Assembly (NCBI GenBank): GCA_028386065.3 | Contig: JAKUCV010005542.1 | Location: 24,623 to 88,622, forward strand | Source of the DNA: Turnera subulata | Lineage: Eukaryota > Streptophyta > Magnoliopsida > Malpighiales > Passifloraceae | Direction of reading: 5' to 3' | Length of the DNA stretch: 64,000 nt | Part shown: in pieces, positions 23,867-33,551 of the stretch | How the letters are laid out: the number at the start of each line of letters is the position of its first letter | Numbering within the stretch: the first letter of the stretch is position 1 | The notes under the pieces: generated by a model | Told to the model about the DNA's origin: nothing | The model's database searches: none | What the model saw: the letters and a program-made list of their open reading frames with translations, nothing else | Program-made: the position numbers and the translations under genes

Positions 23867-25062
23867 TTATGATGATGATGTAGCTTGTGGAGTAGGTGTG
23901 CTATCCATTCCTTCAATTTCAGGGGGAAACTCTGTAGTGTATGTGGGTCTAGGTTGGTGCATCAGAATGTTGGAGATATCGGCATAAGCTGAATCAAGAT
24001 CTGAAGTTTCTGAAAATGTTTCTGAACAACTATCCTGTGATGTATCATCAGAAATAGATGGGGTATAAAAAGGTCGTTTAATCATCAGGGATGGAGAATG
24101 ATCTCTTGCTGGTTCTTTCTCGGCTCGATGAGGGGGTCGGTCTGGCGGAGGACTAGGGCTACGCCGATATTGTCGACGGGGAAGTCGTGTTTCCTGTGGA
24201 AACATTTGGGACAATGATTTGAAAGGATTTTCTTCTGGATTTGTTTTGGTGGGAAAAGGTTTAGTATAAACTGGAAACATTGGCTGAGGGGCTGGGAGTT
24301 TTGTACTTGCTAAAACTTTCCTAGCATCATGTAGCTCTTGTTCAAGACGAAGGACCTCCGATTCCTTTTGCTTGACCAAAGGGTCATAAAGACTTCGTTT
24401 CTCCTTGATTGTGTTACATAATTCTTGTTGAACTATGTTGAGTTTCTGAGTAAGATCGTACTCCATCTTCTTCATTTGGCCTGCAAGGGAATCACATTTC
24501 TGAGTTGTGAGACCTTGTTGTGACAGGACCTGGTTCATTTTTGAATCAAGATTTTGGAGAAGGTGATTCTGAGCCGTCATGTTTTGCGTTTGCCAATTAA
24601 AGACTTCTTTAGCTTGAGTGAGTGGAGAGAGCTGTCCGTCTGGCCTCACCTGTTGAGGCGTAACAAAAGGTGCATATGACCGTTTGGTGGATGTATCAAC
24701 CCGAGACTCCAAATGAGGGAAATCGGCTGCCTTAAACATCATGCATGGAACTGGTTGTGGAGATGGTGTCATGTCTGGAAGATTAACTTCAGAGGAACAA
24801 GAAGGAGGTAAAAGTCCTTATTCTTCAAGAATTTCCAATGCTCTTGAATAGAAATCAAGAGGAGGTGCTTCTGCAATGGCCTTAGGAAGTATCCAAGGTC
24901 GAGACGCTCCTGGAGGAGGTCGAGGAGCCCTTTGATGTGGCTTGCATCGAGAGTGGCTAGTCCTGGATTTTTTTCTAGATGAAAGAACATAATCTTCATC
25001 AGAGTCATAGAAATGATCTTCACAATCACAATTTGCTTCACATTGAGTAGATTCAGCGCCCC
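23867..25062 (-). pseudogene. Caulimovirid-like polyprotein, N-terminal coiled-coil region
   Basis: The main open frame is 24772-23867, and the same frame continues to about 25062 through an in-frame TAA near 24820. It has a heptad-rich, probably coiled-coil stretch (KEVFNWQTQNMTAQNHLLQN, then LEQELHDARKVL) and an acidic/Ser-Pro tail. Upstream, the Cys/Asp-rich segment (CEANCDCEDHFYDSDED) reaches the LTR border without any movement-protein domain. Confidence 0.6.
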
Positions 25063-28054
25063 ATATAAAATCTTTTTTCTCCTTTTCTCATTTTCTTTTC
25101 TTCTTTTCCCATTTTCTTTTTCTTTTTCTTCTTTTTTCCCATTTATTTTCTTCTCCCCAATTTTTCTTTTTTTTCTTCCCTTTCTTCCTCACTTTTCTTC
25201 TTCCTTCCCCTTCACTTTTCTTTTCTTCCCCGATTTCCCTTCTTCTTCCTCATCACTCATCCTACCAGATTTTTTTTTCTTTCCTTTGTCTTTTTTCTCC
25301 TTCCCTCTCCTTTAAATCCTCTCCCTCGCTGCCCCTTCTCTGCATCTCCTTCATCATCCACCAACTTTCCTCACGCTTCTGCCTCTCCTCTGTCTGTTTC
25401 TCCACACCGCCGAGCAACCACCAACGGTGACCCGATCCTCCTCTTCCGCCGTTTTCACCGCCGCCACCCTTATCCTTCACTTCTGACGAGCCAACGCCCC
25501 TATCACCGAATCTCCGCCGCTTCCTTTTCCTCTCTCCCTCTCCCTCTACCCCTGCTCGCACACCCACCGCCGCCCAGTCGCACGTCGCTAAGGCGGTAAC
25601 CGTCCGGCGAAACAGAGCCGCCCTCGATCGATCCCTCCTCTCCTCTCTCTGCCTCTGCCCGTGACACGCCGCCTCACACAGTCACCACCGACGAAGCCGC
25701 CACCAAGCAGAGGAGTGAAATCGCTACCAGGTCGCCTCTGTTCCCTCCCCCGATTCACGCACCGGCGATCTCTCTCCTCCCTCGGCAAACTCGCTCCACC
25801 GTCGGGGTAAGAGCTGCTGTGAGTTCAACGGTAAGAAACCCCATACCCCCTCTGCCTTCGTGTGTCGGGTTGATTAGCTTGGCAATTGGATTTGGTTTTG
25901 TTTGGATTGTGACTAATCAGGTCTCAATTGACTGTTGTGGGTTTCTGTTTGTCGCTGTCATGGTGAATGCGGGTTAGATATGGCATTAATTGTGTTGTTG
26001 TGGTTGTGGGTGGTAGTGTTTTGGTTGCTGGACACGGTGGTTTGGTAGAATTCCGGCCACCGGGAAGTAGCTGTAGTTATGGTGATGACGTTGGTGCTCG
26101 GGTTGTTGCTGTGGTGGTGCGGAGTTGGTGTTCTGTTCACCGATGAATAGTAGCCGAGGAGCAACTTGTTTGTAGTGAACAGTACTTGCCAGAATCCGGC
26201 GAACTTTCGGTGTCTCGGGTTTACTCCGGCGAAGTCTCGAGTATTTTCCAATGAACCCGGACTTGGACTTTGGGTATTATCGGACCCTTTGGACTTTTCA
26301 TGAACATTAACGGACTCGGACTTTTATAACGACGAATGTTTAATTTAATTCATCTAATATTAATTTTATGGTCTAAGCTTTAATTTCATTTATGCCTTTT
26401 GATTTATGATTTTAATTTGTTTTTCTGATTGGGCTACAAAGAAGGCCCATGGAATTATTTATTTTTCCGGTTTATCGAATTTATGCTTTACTCGAGCTAA
26501 TAATGATAAAAGGCCCAGATTTATATATATTATTATCACGAGCGACTAAAGGGTCGGGATATCGGCTCGGACGCTCGGTTGTGATTTTAATTTAAAATTA
26601 AATACGATTAGTATATCGGTTGAAACATATAACCAGTTAATATCTAACTATTTGGAAAGACTGATTTCATATTAAAGAAAATTATGGGAATAATAAAAAT
26701 GGATACAGAATAAGACAAGTCGTCTAATGAATACTAAAATTGGCACCATGCATGATCATCTTTGTTTGTGCATTGTAAGTAATTATCGTTGTTATAAATA
26801 TAGGGATATTGAGGCTTAACCAGATATCAGTTTCCAGGAGTATCAGGTGAGGATATAAACTTATAAACCTCGATATGCTGCCTGTGATACTCGAGCTGGT
26901 GTTTGAATTGTTTGTTAATGTGTTTGTAATACGTTACTTGCCTTGATTTTGATTTATATATATTGGTTTCTGTTGTGATCCCTATTGTGATGCCTGGACT
27001 CTGTGTGTCGTTGATTGTTATGTTTGATTATGTGGGTATGTTTTTATCTTGATATCCTTGATTCTATTTTCTTATGGCAAGTGTGCCAAACGAGTTATTT
27101 GTGATCAAGTATACCCCGAAATGTTGATAATAACAGTAACCTAATTTGAGATACTGGATTGGTTTCCTTGAGGAGCTGTGAGGCTGAGTGCCTGCTCGGG
27201 AACATGTAATATACAATGAATCGAGTTACTGTTAGTCTGAGAGAAAAATTAAAAATAAAATATGGTAATATCACTTAGACACCTAGATGTCACGTGAAAG
27301 GTAGAGGTACGACTAGGTGGTAGCCGTTTGTGATATGTGATTTGTTGGCCATTTATGGGGGAGATGTGCTTGGTGTCCGCTCCCGGATATTATTATTTTG
27401 GCACTGGGGGAGATGTGCTTGGTGTCCGCTCCCTGGCTGTGCCGGTTTGTTGATTTTGTTTTACGGGGAGTACCTTGGGGTTAGCTAACCTGGCTACCAA
27501 GTACGACCGATACTTATCACGTGACGGGGCCCTAACAATAAAATTGGAAAGTCTGTTAACAGTTGTCAGTAAGTTTAGGTGGTTGGGTAACAGTGAATTG
27601 TCAATCTAAGAGTTTTAGTCGGATAAATGCCTGGATTACTTGCTATGACGTGCTTGCTATGCTTTCCTGTTTTTGTTGCTGGTTCGATGTTATTACGGAT
27701 GCCTGTATACTGCGGTTTATCGGTGAGACAGTGGTTGGTCTCACCCCTCGCACAGTCTATGCAGGTTAGTTGATCATTATTCAAGATTACAATCCGGCGG
27801 TTGCGGTGTTTCCTCGGTCCGGACTCGGATCCAATAATTTGCATTGAGTTTTGCATGAGCTGTCTCTGCATATCTAGAAAATGCTTCCGCTGTGCTGATG
27901 ATGTTTCTACCGTGTCGGGTAATGGAAATGTAATTGCATGACTGTTTGATGTTGTACTGTAGTGAATCTTAACTGTTTTTATATGATGGCCACGTGGTGG
28001 CACTGTTGGTTGGTAATTACTGTATGTTGGGTAAATTTGGGTCGGGGTGTTTCA

Positions 28055-28915
28055 TTAATGTTGATTATTTATTCATTCTATTTATTCTTTCTAAACATAA
28101 ATTTAATTTATTTTAATACATTTTACTTAATTCAATACATTTAATAGTTAATTTTATATTTATTTATAATCATTTTTCATACACCGCGTGGTAACTTAAT
28201 TGTAATATTACTTTCTATAAGCTAAATTTTTTTATCTTTTACAATATTTATATTATTTTTTTTCTTTTATATTTTTTCATTTTTTTGACTTAAATTTTTT
28301 ATTTATTTATTTTTGAACTTGTAGATCTATTATTCTAATGGTTGATGTAGCATAGTAATTTTTATAAGAACTTTATAAGTTTATTATATGAAGGTAAATA
28401 TTCTACCGACCTCTTTATCATCATCTTCATACTTTCTATAGAATTTAATTTTATCTATAATCTTTTTGGTAATTGAGTTTTTCCTAATTTACCTATTTGA
28501 ATATATTTTAATTCATAATCTTCAAATCTTGTTCTATATTTACTATGAAAAATTCTATTTTTATATAGAGTTTATATTAATCATTTTTTGTTTTTTACGA
28601 GACATTATCTTTTTTAATATTGATACTTTATTAATTATACTTTTATATTTTTTCATTTTTTGAACATATAAACATTATAAATTTATTACTTTTGGAAGTA
28701 AAATAATTTTAGATTTTAGAAGAATATATAAACTAATATTATTAGTTTTTATTTGCTTGCAATGCATGTGGTATATTAATATATAATATGATTATGCTCA
28801 CCAAAATATCACTCACCCAATGACATTTTTTCAGAAACTAAGAGTTCTTGGGATGTGATTATGTATGGACGTTGGTCTTGTTGCATATTACAAAGATAAG
28901 TGTTCTAACATGTGA
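28055..28915. other. AT-rich intergenic region right of the solo LTR
   Basis: About 860 bp of very AT-rich DNA. Its open frames are Phe/Ile/Tyr-rich translations of A/T sequence and are not credible. Confidence 0.5.
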
Positions 28916-29221
28916 AGCATTGAAAACTATGGTTGGCTCACGGACACCAAAATTGCCTTAACTGCCATAATTATTGCACGAATTGGGTTTAAAGATGCTG
29001 CCTCCGTCAAGTATGAAATCGGCCCATCTGCAAAAATGGGAACCTACCAGCAAGAATATATTGTTGAACAGCTATTGACTCCCAGCAGTCACAAAACCAC
29101 TGTAATGCTCAATGCGGACCAACAAAATCCTCGCACAATAACCTATATCTTGGGTGGACTCCTTTCCAATGCTTTGATAGATTTCATCCAACCAGAAAAA
29201 TACAAACACAAACTACTATGA
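28916..29221 (+). pseudogene. Unidentified open frame, possible gene fragment
   Basis: The frame is open for about 101 codons after an upstream TGA and has an ordinary protein-like composition in an AT-rich setting. Segments include YGWLTDTKIALTAIIIARIGF and TTVMLNADQQNPRTITYILGG (quoted in part). There is no credible start codon at its head (the first ATG is at 29036), no family is recognised, and it ends about 85 bp from the beta-xylosidase stop codon. It could be the tail of a decayed gene or mobile element, or chance. Confidence 0.35.
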
Positions 29222-29305
29222 ATCTTTTCAGACTTGCTAACTATGACTGGAAATTTCATTATTCTTATTGATGAACATGAACTCATGAAGAGTTGAAAAC
29301 TACAA

Positions 29306-32300
29306 TTACTTGCAATAGTTACTAAAATTAATGTTAACTGGAAATGAGACTATATCATTTCCAATGGTGATAGTATGCTCTCCCGATGGCAGAACACTGT
29401 AAGCATTGTAATCTATGACCCGCAAGCTGTTGCAAACATTAAGCACAAACTTTACCGTCTTTGATCCACCAGCAGGAACAAAAACTCTCTGGAAACCAAC
29501 AACTTGCTTGATATGAGTTGCAGCAATTCCTTGTGGGGGCTTAGAGTACACGATGACAACCTCACTCCCGTCCTTTGCACCCACATTTTGAACTTGGACT
29601 TGGAAATGAATTTCTTTTTTGCAATCCAAATCATCTACTCTAATGGAAGGACATGGAGGATTGTATGAGTCATCTTCATATTTGATTCTGTAGCAGTGTT
29701 CAAACTTGTTCAATTTTATATGAGCTGATCTCACAGCAGACTTCAAGGTGTAGTTGAATTTGGTGTAACTGAGTCCATAGCCAAATGGATAAACTGTGGA
29801 ACCATTGAAGAATTTGTATGTTCGTCCGGGATAGCCTAGACTATCAACTGGCCTCAATGGCATGGATGTCATGGGCAACATATGGGTGTAGCTGGCTTCA
29901 TGCCATGTGAGGGGCAATCTTCCACCTGAAGACATATCATCAATTCAATTGAGAGTTCTGTTTTGAATAAAATGAATCAATCTTAGAAATGCATGCAATA
30001 ATTGGCGAGACTCACCAGGATTGTATTTGCCAAAGATAACATCAGCAATTGCAGAGCCACCTTTCTCTCCCGGATATCCAGCCCACAAAATAGCACCAAT
30101 CTTGGGATTGTTCTTAGCAAAAGAGATATCTAAGCCTCCTGCAGAGAACAGCACCAAAATAACTGGTCCTTTGGCAGCATCAGCAACCTGATTGATAAGC
30201 TTGGGTTGGAAACCAGGGAGTAGGAGATCATCTCTATCCAAACTCTCAGCCTCAATTGATAAATCTATTCCCGCTATGATTATGGTGGCGTCAGCTTTCG
30301 CTGCAGCTTGCATTGCTGGGGGTATTAAGTTCTCACCCCAGCACTTCGTCTCACTACATCCCGCCTGATAATCCACTGCTCCGTATGCTGATAGAGCATC
30401 GAGTGGGGAAACCATCTTGCAAGGAACGCCTGTTTTAACGACGATCGATGTTAATTAAATTGACTGAATATTACTTACACGGAACATACATTTCAAATTA
30501 ATGTATAGCCGATGATCGGGATACCTGCATAATTTCCAATCATGGCGTTAGTAGCTTTCGCATGAGGTCCTACTACTGCTAGAGTTTTGATCTTGTGAGA
30601 GGGTAATGGCAAAGTTTCATCAACATTCTTTAAAAGAACAATTCCTTCTCTTGCTGCTTCTCTGGCTAATTCAACATGCTCATCAGAGCATATATCATTC
30701 TTTCCAAGAGAATTGTATTGAGGGTTTCCATCAAAGAATCCAAGCCTCATTAGCACCACATAAAGGTATTTCAGTGACTTGTCTATGTCTGCCTCCCTAA
30801 TCTTCCCTTGTTGCACAGATTTTTCTACGTACTTGGTGTAGTATTCTCCACAATCCAAATCCAAACCTGTTAGAAAATAAGGAAAAAAATCAAGAATTTT
30901 AGAGATGATTAAGTGGTCCAATATTAATGATTTGTTTGATGAGTGATGATTCACCTGCTCTTAAAGTGTGTGCAACTGCATCCTCGTTTGTGTCCCTGAG
31001 CCAATGATGTCTATCAACCAGAACTTCTATTGAATCACAATCAGAAACAATATATCTGCAGAAAAAGGATCTCAACTATTATTCTATCTGTATGTGACCA
31101 ATATATATATATGTTACAAAAGATATACATATGTCAAAGCCGAAAATTTCTAAATTCTTACCCATGAAGATCCCATTCTCCTCTGATGGTTTGGTTCAAA
31201 AGTTTTGGATCAGCGCAAGTGGGTATGCCGTTAACACGATTGTATGAGCACATAATACTGCTAACATCACCCTCTTTAACACACATTTCGAAAGGCCTAA
31301 GGAATGTCTCAACCATATCTTGCTCTGTCACCTTCATAAATTAAACAAGAAAATAATAATAATAATAATAAAAAGAAGAAGATGGAAGTAATATATAGTG
31401 CATTTTAATGTTTGAAATCGAGAAAATGTTATCTCTACGGAGAAATTACGTACCCTGGCATCATAAGTTTCACGTACAACACCCTTCCAGTTGTCAACAT
31501 CATATGCAGCAAAGTGCTTGCAGCAAGAAGAAACCTTCAAAGGCCTTGAGTTCAAATCTTTAAAATTCTCAGTTCCTTCAACATCCTGCAACCCCCTAAC
31601 GTAGTTAGCAGCATATTTGCCAACCACAAATGGATCTTCCCCGGGAGTCTCAATGGCCCTTCCCCATCGAGGATCCCTCACTACATTAATGTTTGGACTC
31701 CAGTATGTCAATCCAGCCCGTCCAAGGTTATACATAGCTCTTGCTTCTGTTGAAACAGCCTGAAAGCGTACACAAAAATAATCAAAAGTTAAAAGTTAAC
31801 CATCACGAATAATAATTTTTGGAAAGAAAATCCTTACAAGGGCTAAAAATATGAGTTTTCCATGTTTTACCTGACCGACTGTCTTCCACAATGACTCGTT
31901 AAAAGCTGCTGCGGTGGTTATTACACAAGGGAAGCTGGTTGCACCAGGAACAAGATCATCAAAGAAGGTTCCTGGGCCAACGTTAGACACTCCATGGAGT
32001 GCTTCAGACCACCACTCATATTTAGGCAGCCCCAACCTAGGGACACCCCGATTGGTGTTCCCAAGCTGCAACACCTTTTCACTAAGTGTCATTTGATTCA
32101 CCAGGTCACTGGCCCTAACATCATAGGGAAGTGACTTGTCGCAGAAGGGAAATTTTTTCATATCCAACCCTAGGTTCTTGTACCTTTGATGATCACATAC
32201 AAATGTGAGGCTAGAACCAGTAGGAGTGGCATATTCATGGCGTAGTGTGTTACTAGCACAAGCAGAGGTGAGAAGGAAAGCTACAATGAAATAATGGAGA

Positions 32301-32326
32301 AGAAATGAACAAAAAATTTGGGCCAT
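29306..32326 (-). CDS. BXL: Beta-xylosidase / alpha-L-arabinofuranosidase, GH3 family (BXL-like)
   Basis: Seven exons on the minus strand: 32326-31871, 31759-31454, 31331-31162, 31055-30955, 30866-30525, 30429-30016 and 29925-29306. All are GT-AG and in frame, giving 802 aa, near the family norm. A signal peptide (about residues 1-24) points to secretion into the wall. The GH3 N-terminal barrel follows, with [35 protein letters not shown] and the catalytic Asp in the YIVSDCDSI segment. Then come the GH3 C-terminal domain ([30 protein letters not shown]) and a C-terminal fibronectin III-like domain ([12 protein letters not shown] onward). These enzymes trim xylose or arabinose from xylan, arabinan or arabinogalactan. 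An in-frame ATG at 32413 exists but lies upstream of the apparent TATA box, so 32326 is preferred. Confidence 0.93.
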
Positions 32327-32390
32327 GACCGCTAGTATTATGTAGTGTTGTTTGAAACTTGGAATGATGAAATTGTGCCTAGAGCATGCC

Positions 32391-32403
32391 TTATTATATA
32401 TAG
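32391..32403 (-). promoter_or_regulatory. TATA box of the beta-xylosidase gene
   Basis: Reads CTATATATAATAA on the minus strand, 65 bp upstream of the ATG at 32326. It lies downstream of the alternative ATG at 32413, which argues against that start. Confidence 0.6.
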
Positions 32404-32504
32404 TGTTCTGCATCAGGCTTTCTTAAGCTATAAAAAAACAAAATAGATTTAAGTTATGCAAAATAATCTGTTAGTGTGACATCCTCATCCTCATATTTGA
32501 TAAT

Positions 32505-32570
32505 GGATGATTATATTAAAACCTTCAAGATTTGACCGGATGATTATATCAAAACCTTCAAGATTTGACC
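32505..32570. repeat. 33-bp tandem duplication upstream of the beta-xylosidase
   Basis: Two head-to-tail copies (32505-32537 and 32538-32570) with one mismatch, about 180-245 bp upstream of the start codon. Confidence 0.8.
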
Positions 32571-33551
32571 ATGGAATGAGAAGATTTTCTTAAACTATAT
32601 ATCAGGTTAAGCTTGAGGTTATATCATGAGCATGGATTGAGTGTGAGAGAAAAGAAAATGTTAACATTTATATTTTCACGATAATATAGAACCCATATAT
32701 TATGTTTTATTTGTTTTATATAATTTAGTTCATATTCTTAAGATACAATAACTACCTCCTAAAACAAACAAACATAAACAATAACTTAAGACTGCAAGAC
32801 CCCTTTTGTTTGTGCAGAACACAAATGAGGAGTTACTATGATAGAGCTGTATTCTGAAAATTCAGAAATATTATATATTATTTTTATTATATTTGTCTAT
32901 ATCTAAAATTTATCTTTAAAATAGTATCAAAATCATATCTTAGTATTTTTCCAAACCCAATCCCATAATAGTTGGAGAGGAGGGATAATCTCTCACTCTC
33001 AACATAACATCATCTTAAAACAACAAGAGTAATATGCATGCACATCTCATTTTCTTTATGCTAATGCACATCTCATTATTGAGATTTTGATATAATCATG
33101 CAGTATCAAATCAACATAATATTATTATTTTAAAAGAAGAGAGGAGTGTAATATGCACACCTCATTGTGAGATTTGAGGTTTTGATATAATCATGCATTA
33201 TCAAATTTGCTAATCCACAACTTCTAATTTTTTATAAAGGGCGGTTGACTATGTAACAAATAACCAGCTGGTTCATATTGGGCCGCTACTAAGAAAGCCC
33301 ATAGTCCCTCCAAAACCAGCTGCCCACACGATTCACAAAAAGTGCATAACAGAGAGCATTTATAATAACAGAAAGAGAGAATATAAAAAAAGAGGAATAG
33401 AGTGTACCAATAGAAATTGTTTAAAAAATATCAACAAGAAATTTTTGTTTAGTTTCAACTGTCTTAACAGACAAACTGGATTGCAAGTAAAAAAAGTAGA
33501 AAAGAACACTGCAGCAGAGAAACACAGGAAGTTGCAGAAGAAAAAAAAAAA
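32571..33551. other. Intergenic region between divergent beta-xylosidase and glyoxalase genes
   Basis: About 980 bp of AT-rich DNA containing the upstream regions of two divergent genes. Imperfect direct repeats occur around 33045-33205 (a shared TTTTGATATAATCATGCA block at two places). No coding frame is seen. Confidence 0.5.

Larger units (their letters stand above)
19330..25075 (-). mobile_element. Endogenous caulimovirid-like (pararetroviral) relic, defective
   Basis: A minus-strand insertion of about 5.7 kb inside the solo LTR; its edges are approximate and no target duplication was found. Reading right to left, the order is coiled-coil region, capsid-like region, CCHC zinc knuckle, aspartic protease, reverse transcriptase, RNase H and a C-terminal extension. 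No integrase follows RNase H, and no LTR pair flanks it. This domain order is that of Caulimoviridae rather than of Ty1 or Ty3 retrotransposons. A movement-protein domain is not visible, so the 5' end appears truncated. Several in-frame stops, a 199-bp duplication and a MITE insertion break it, and nothing here could be expressed as a whole polyprotein. An unusual integrase-less retrotransposon is the alternative. Confidence 0.65.
18882..28054. mobile_element. Solo LTR (large, Ty3/gypsy-like), split by a nested pararetroviral relic
   Basis: The outer ends are TGTAACGACCC at 18882 and GGGTCGGGGTGTTTCA ending at 28054, so the element has TG...CA termini. It is flanked by the perfect 5-bp target duplication TTAAT (18877-18881 and 28055-28059). 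I find no second copy of either end inside, so this is one LTR and not an LTR pair. LTR sequence occupies about 18882-19330 and 25075-28054, about 3.4 kb once the insert is excluded. The right part contains a strong polypyrimidine tract (25075-25330), a GC-rich stretch and two copies of GGGGAGATGTGCTTGGTGTC about 60 bp apart near 27358 and 27415. The size and ends resemble large LTRs of Tekay/Del-type elements, but the family is inferred. Internal open frames are not genes. Confidence 0.8.

Noticed and set aside
19330..25075. Considered as an ordinary Ty3/gypsy retrotransposon
   Set aside because: No integrase after RNase H, no LTR pair or primer site at its edges. The flanking LTR halves belong to one solo LTR with its own target duplication.
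25013..25788. Open frames rich in Phe/Ser/Pro (+) and Arg/Glu/Gly (-)
   Set aside because: They translate the polypyrimidine and GC-rich tracts of the solo LTR. No domain, start context or family signal.
27358..27445. Spaced direct repeats of a ~27-bp unit, considered as a repeat array
   Set aside because: Only two copies about 60 bp apart inside an LTR of a plant genome; not CRISPR-like and explained by LTR structure.
28141..28663. Phe/Ile/Tyr-rich membrane-like frames
   Set aside because: The sequence is more than 75% A/T by eye; such frames arise by chance and have no start or splice support.
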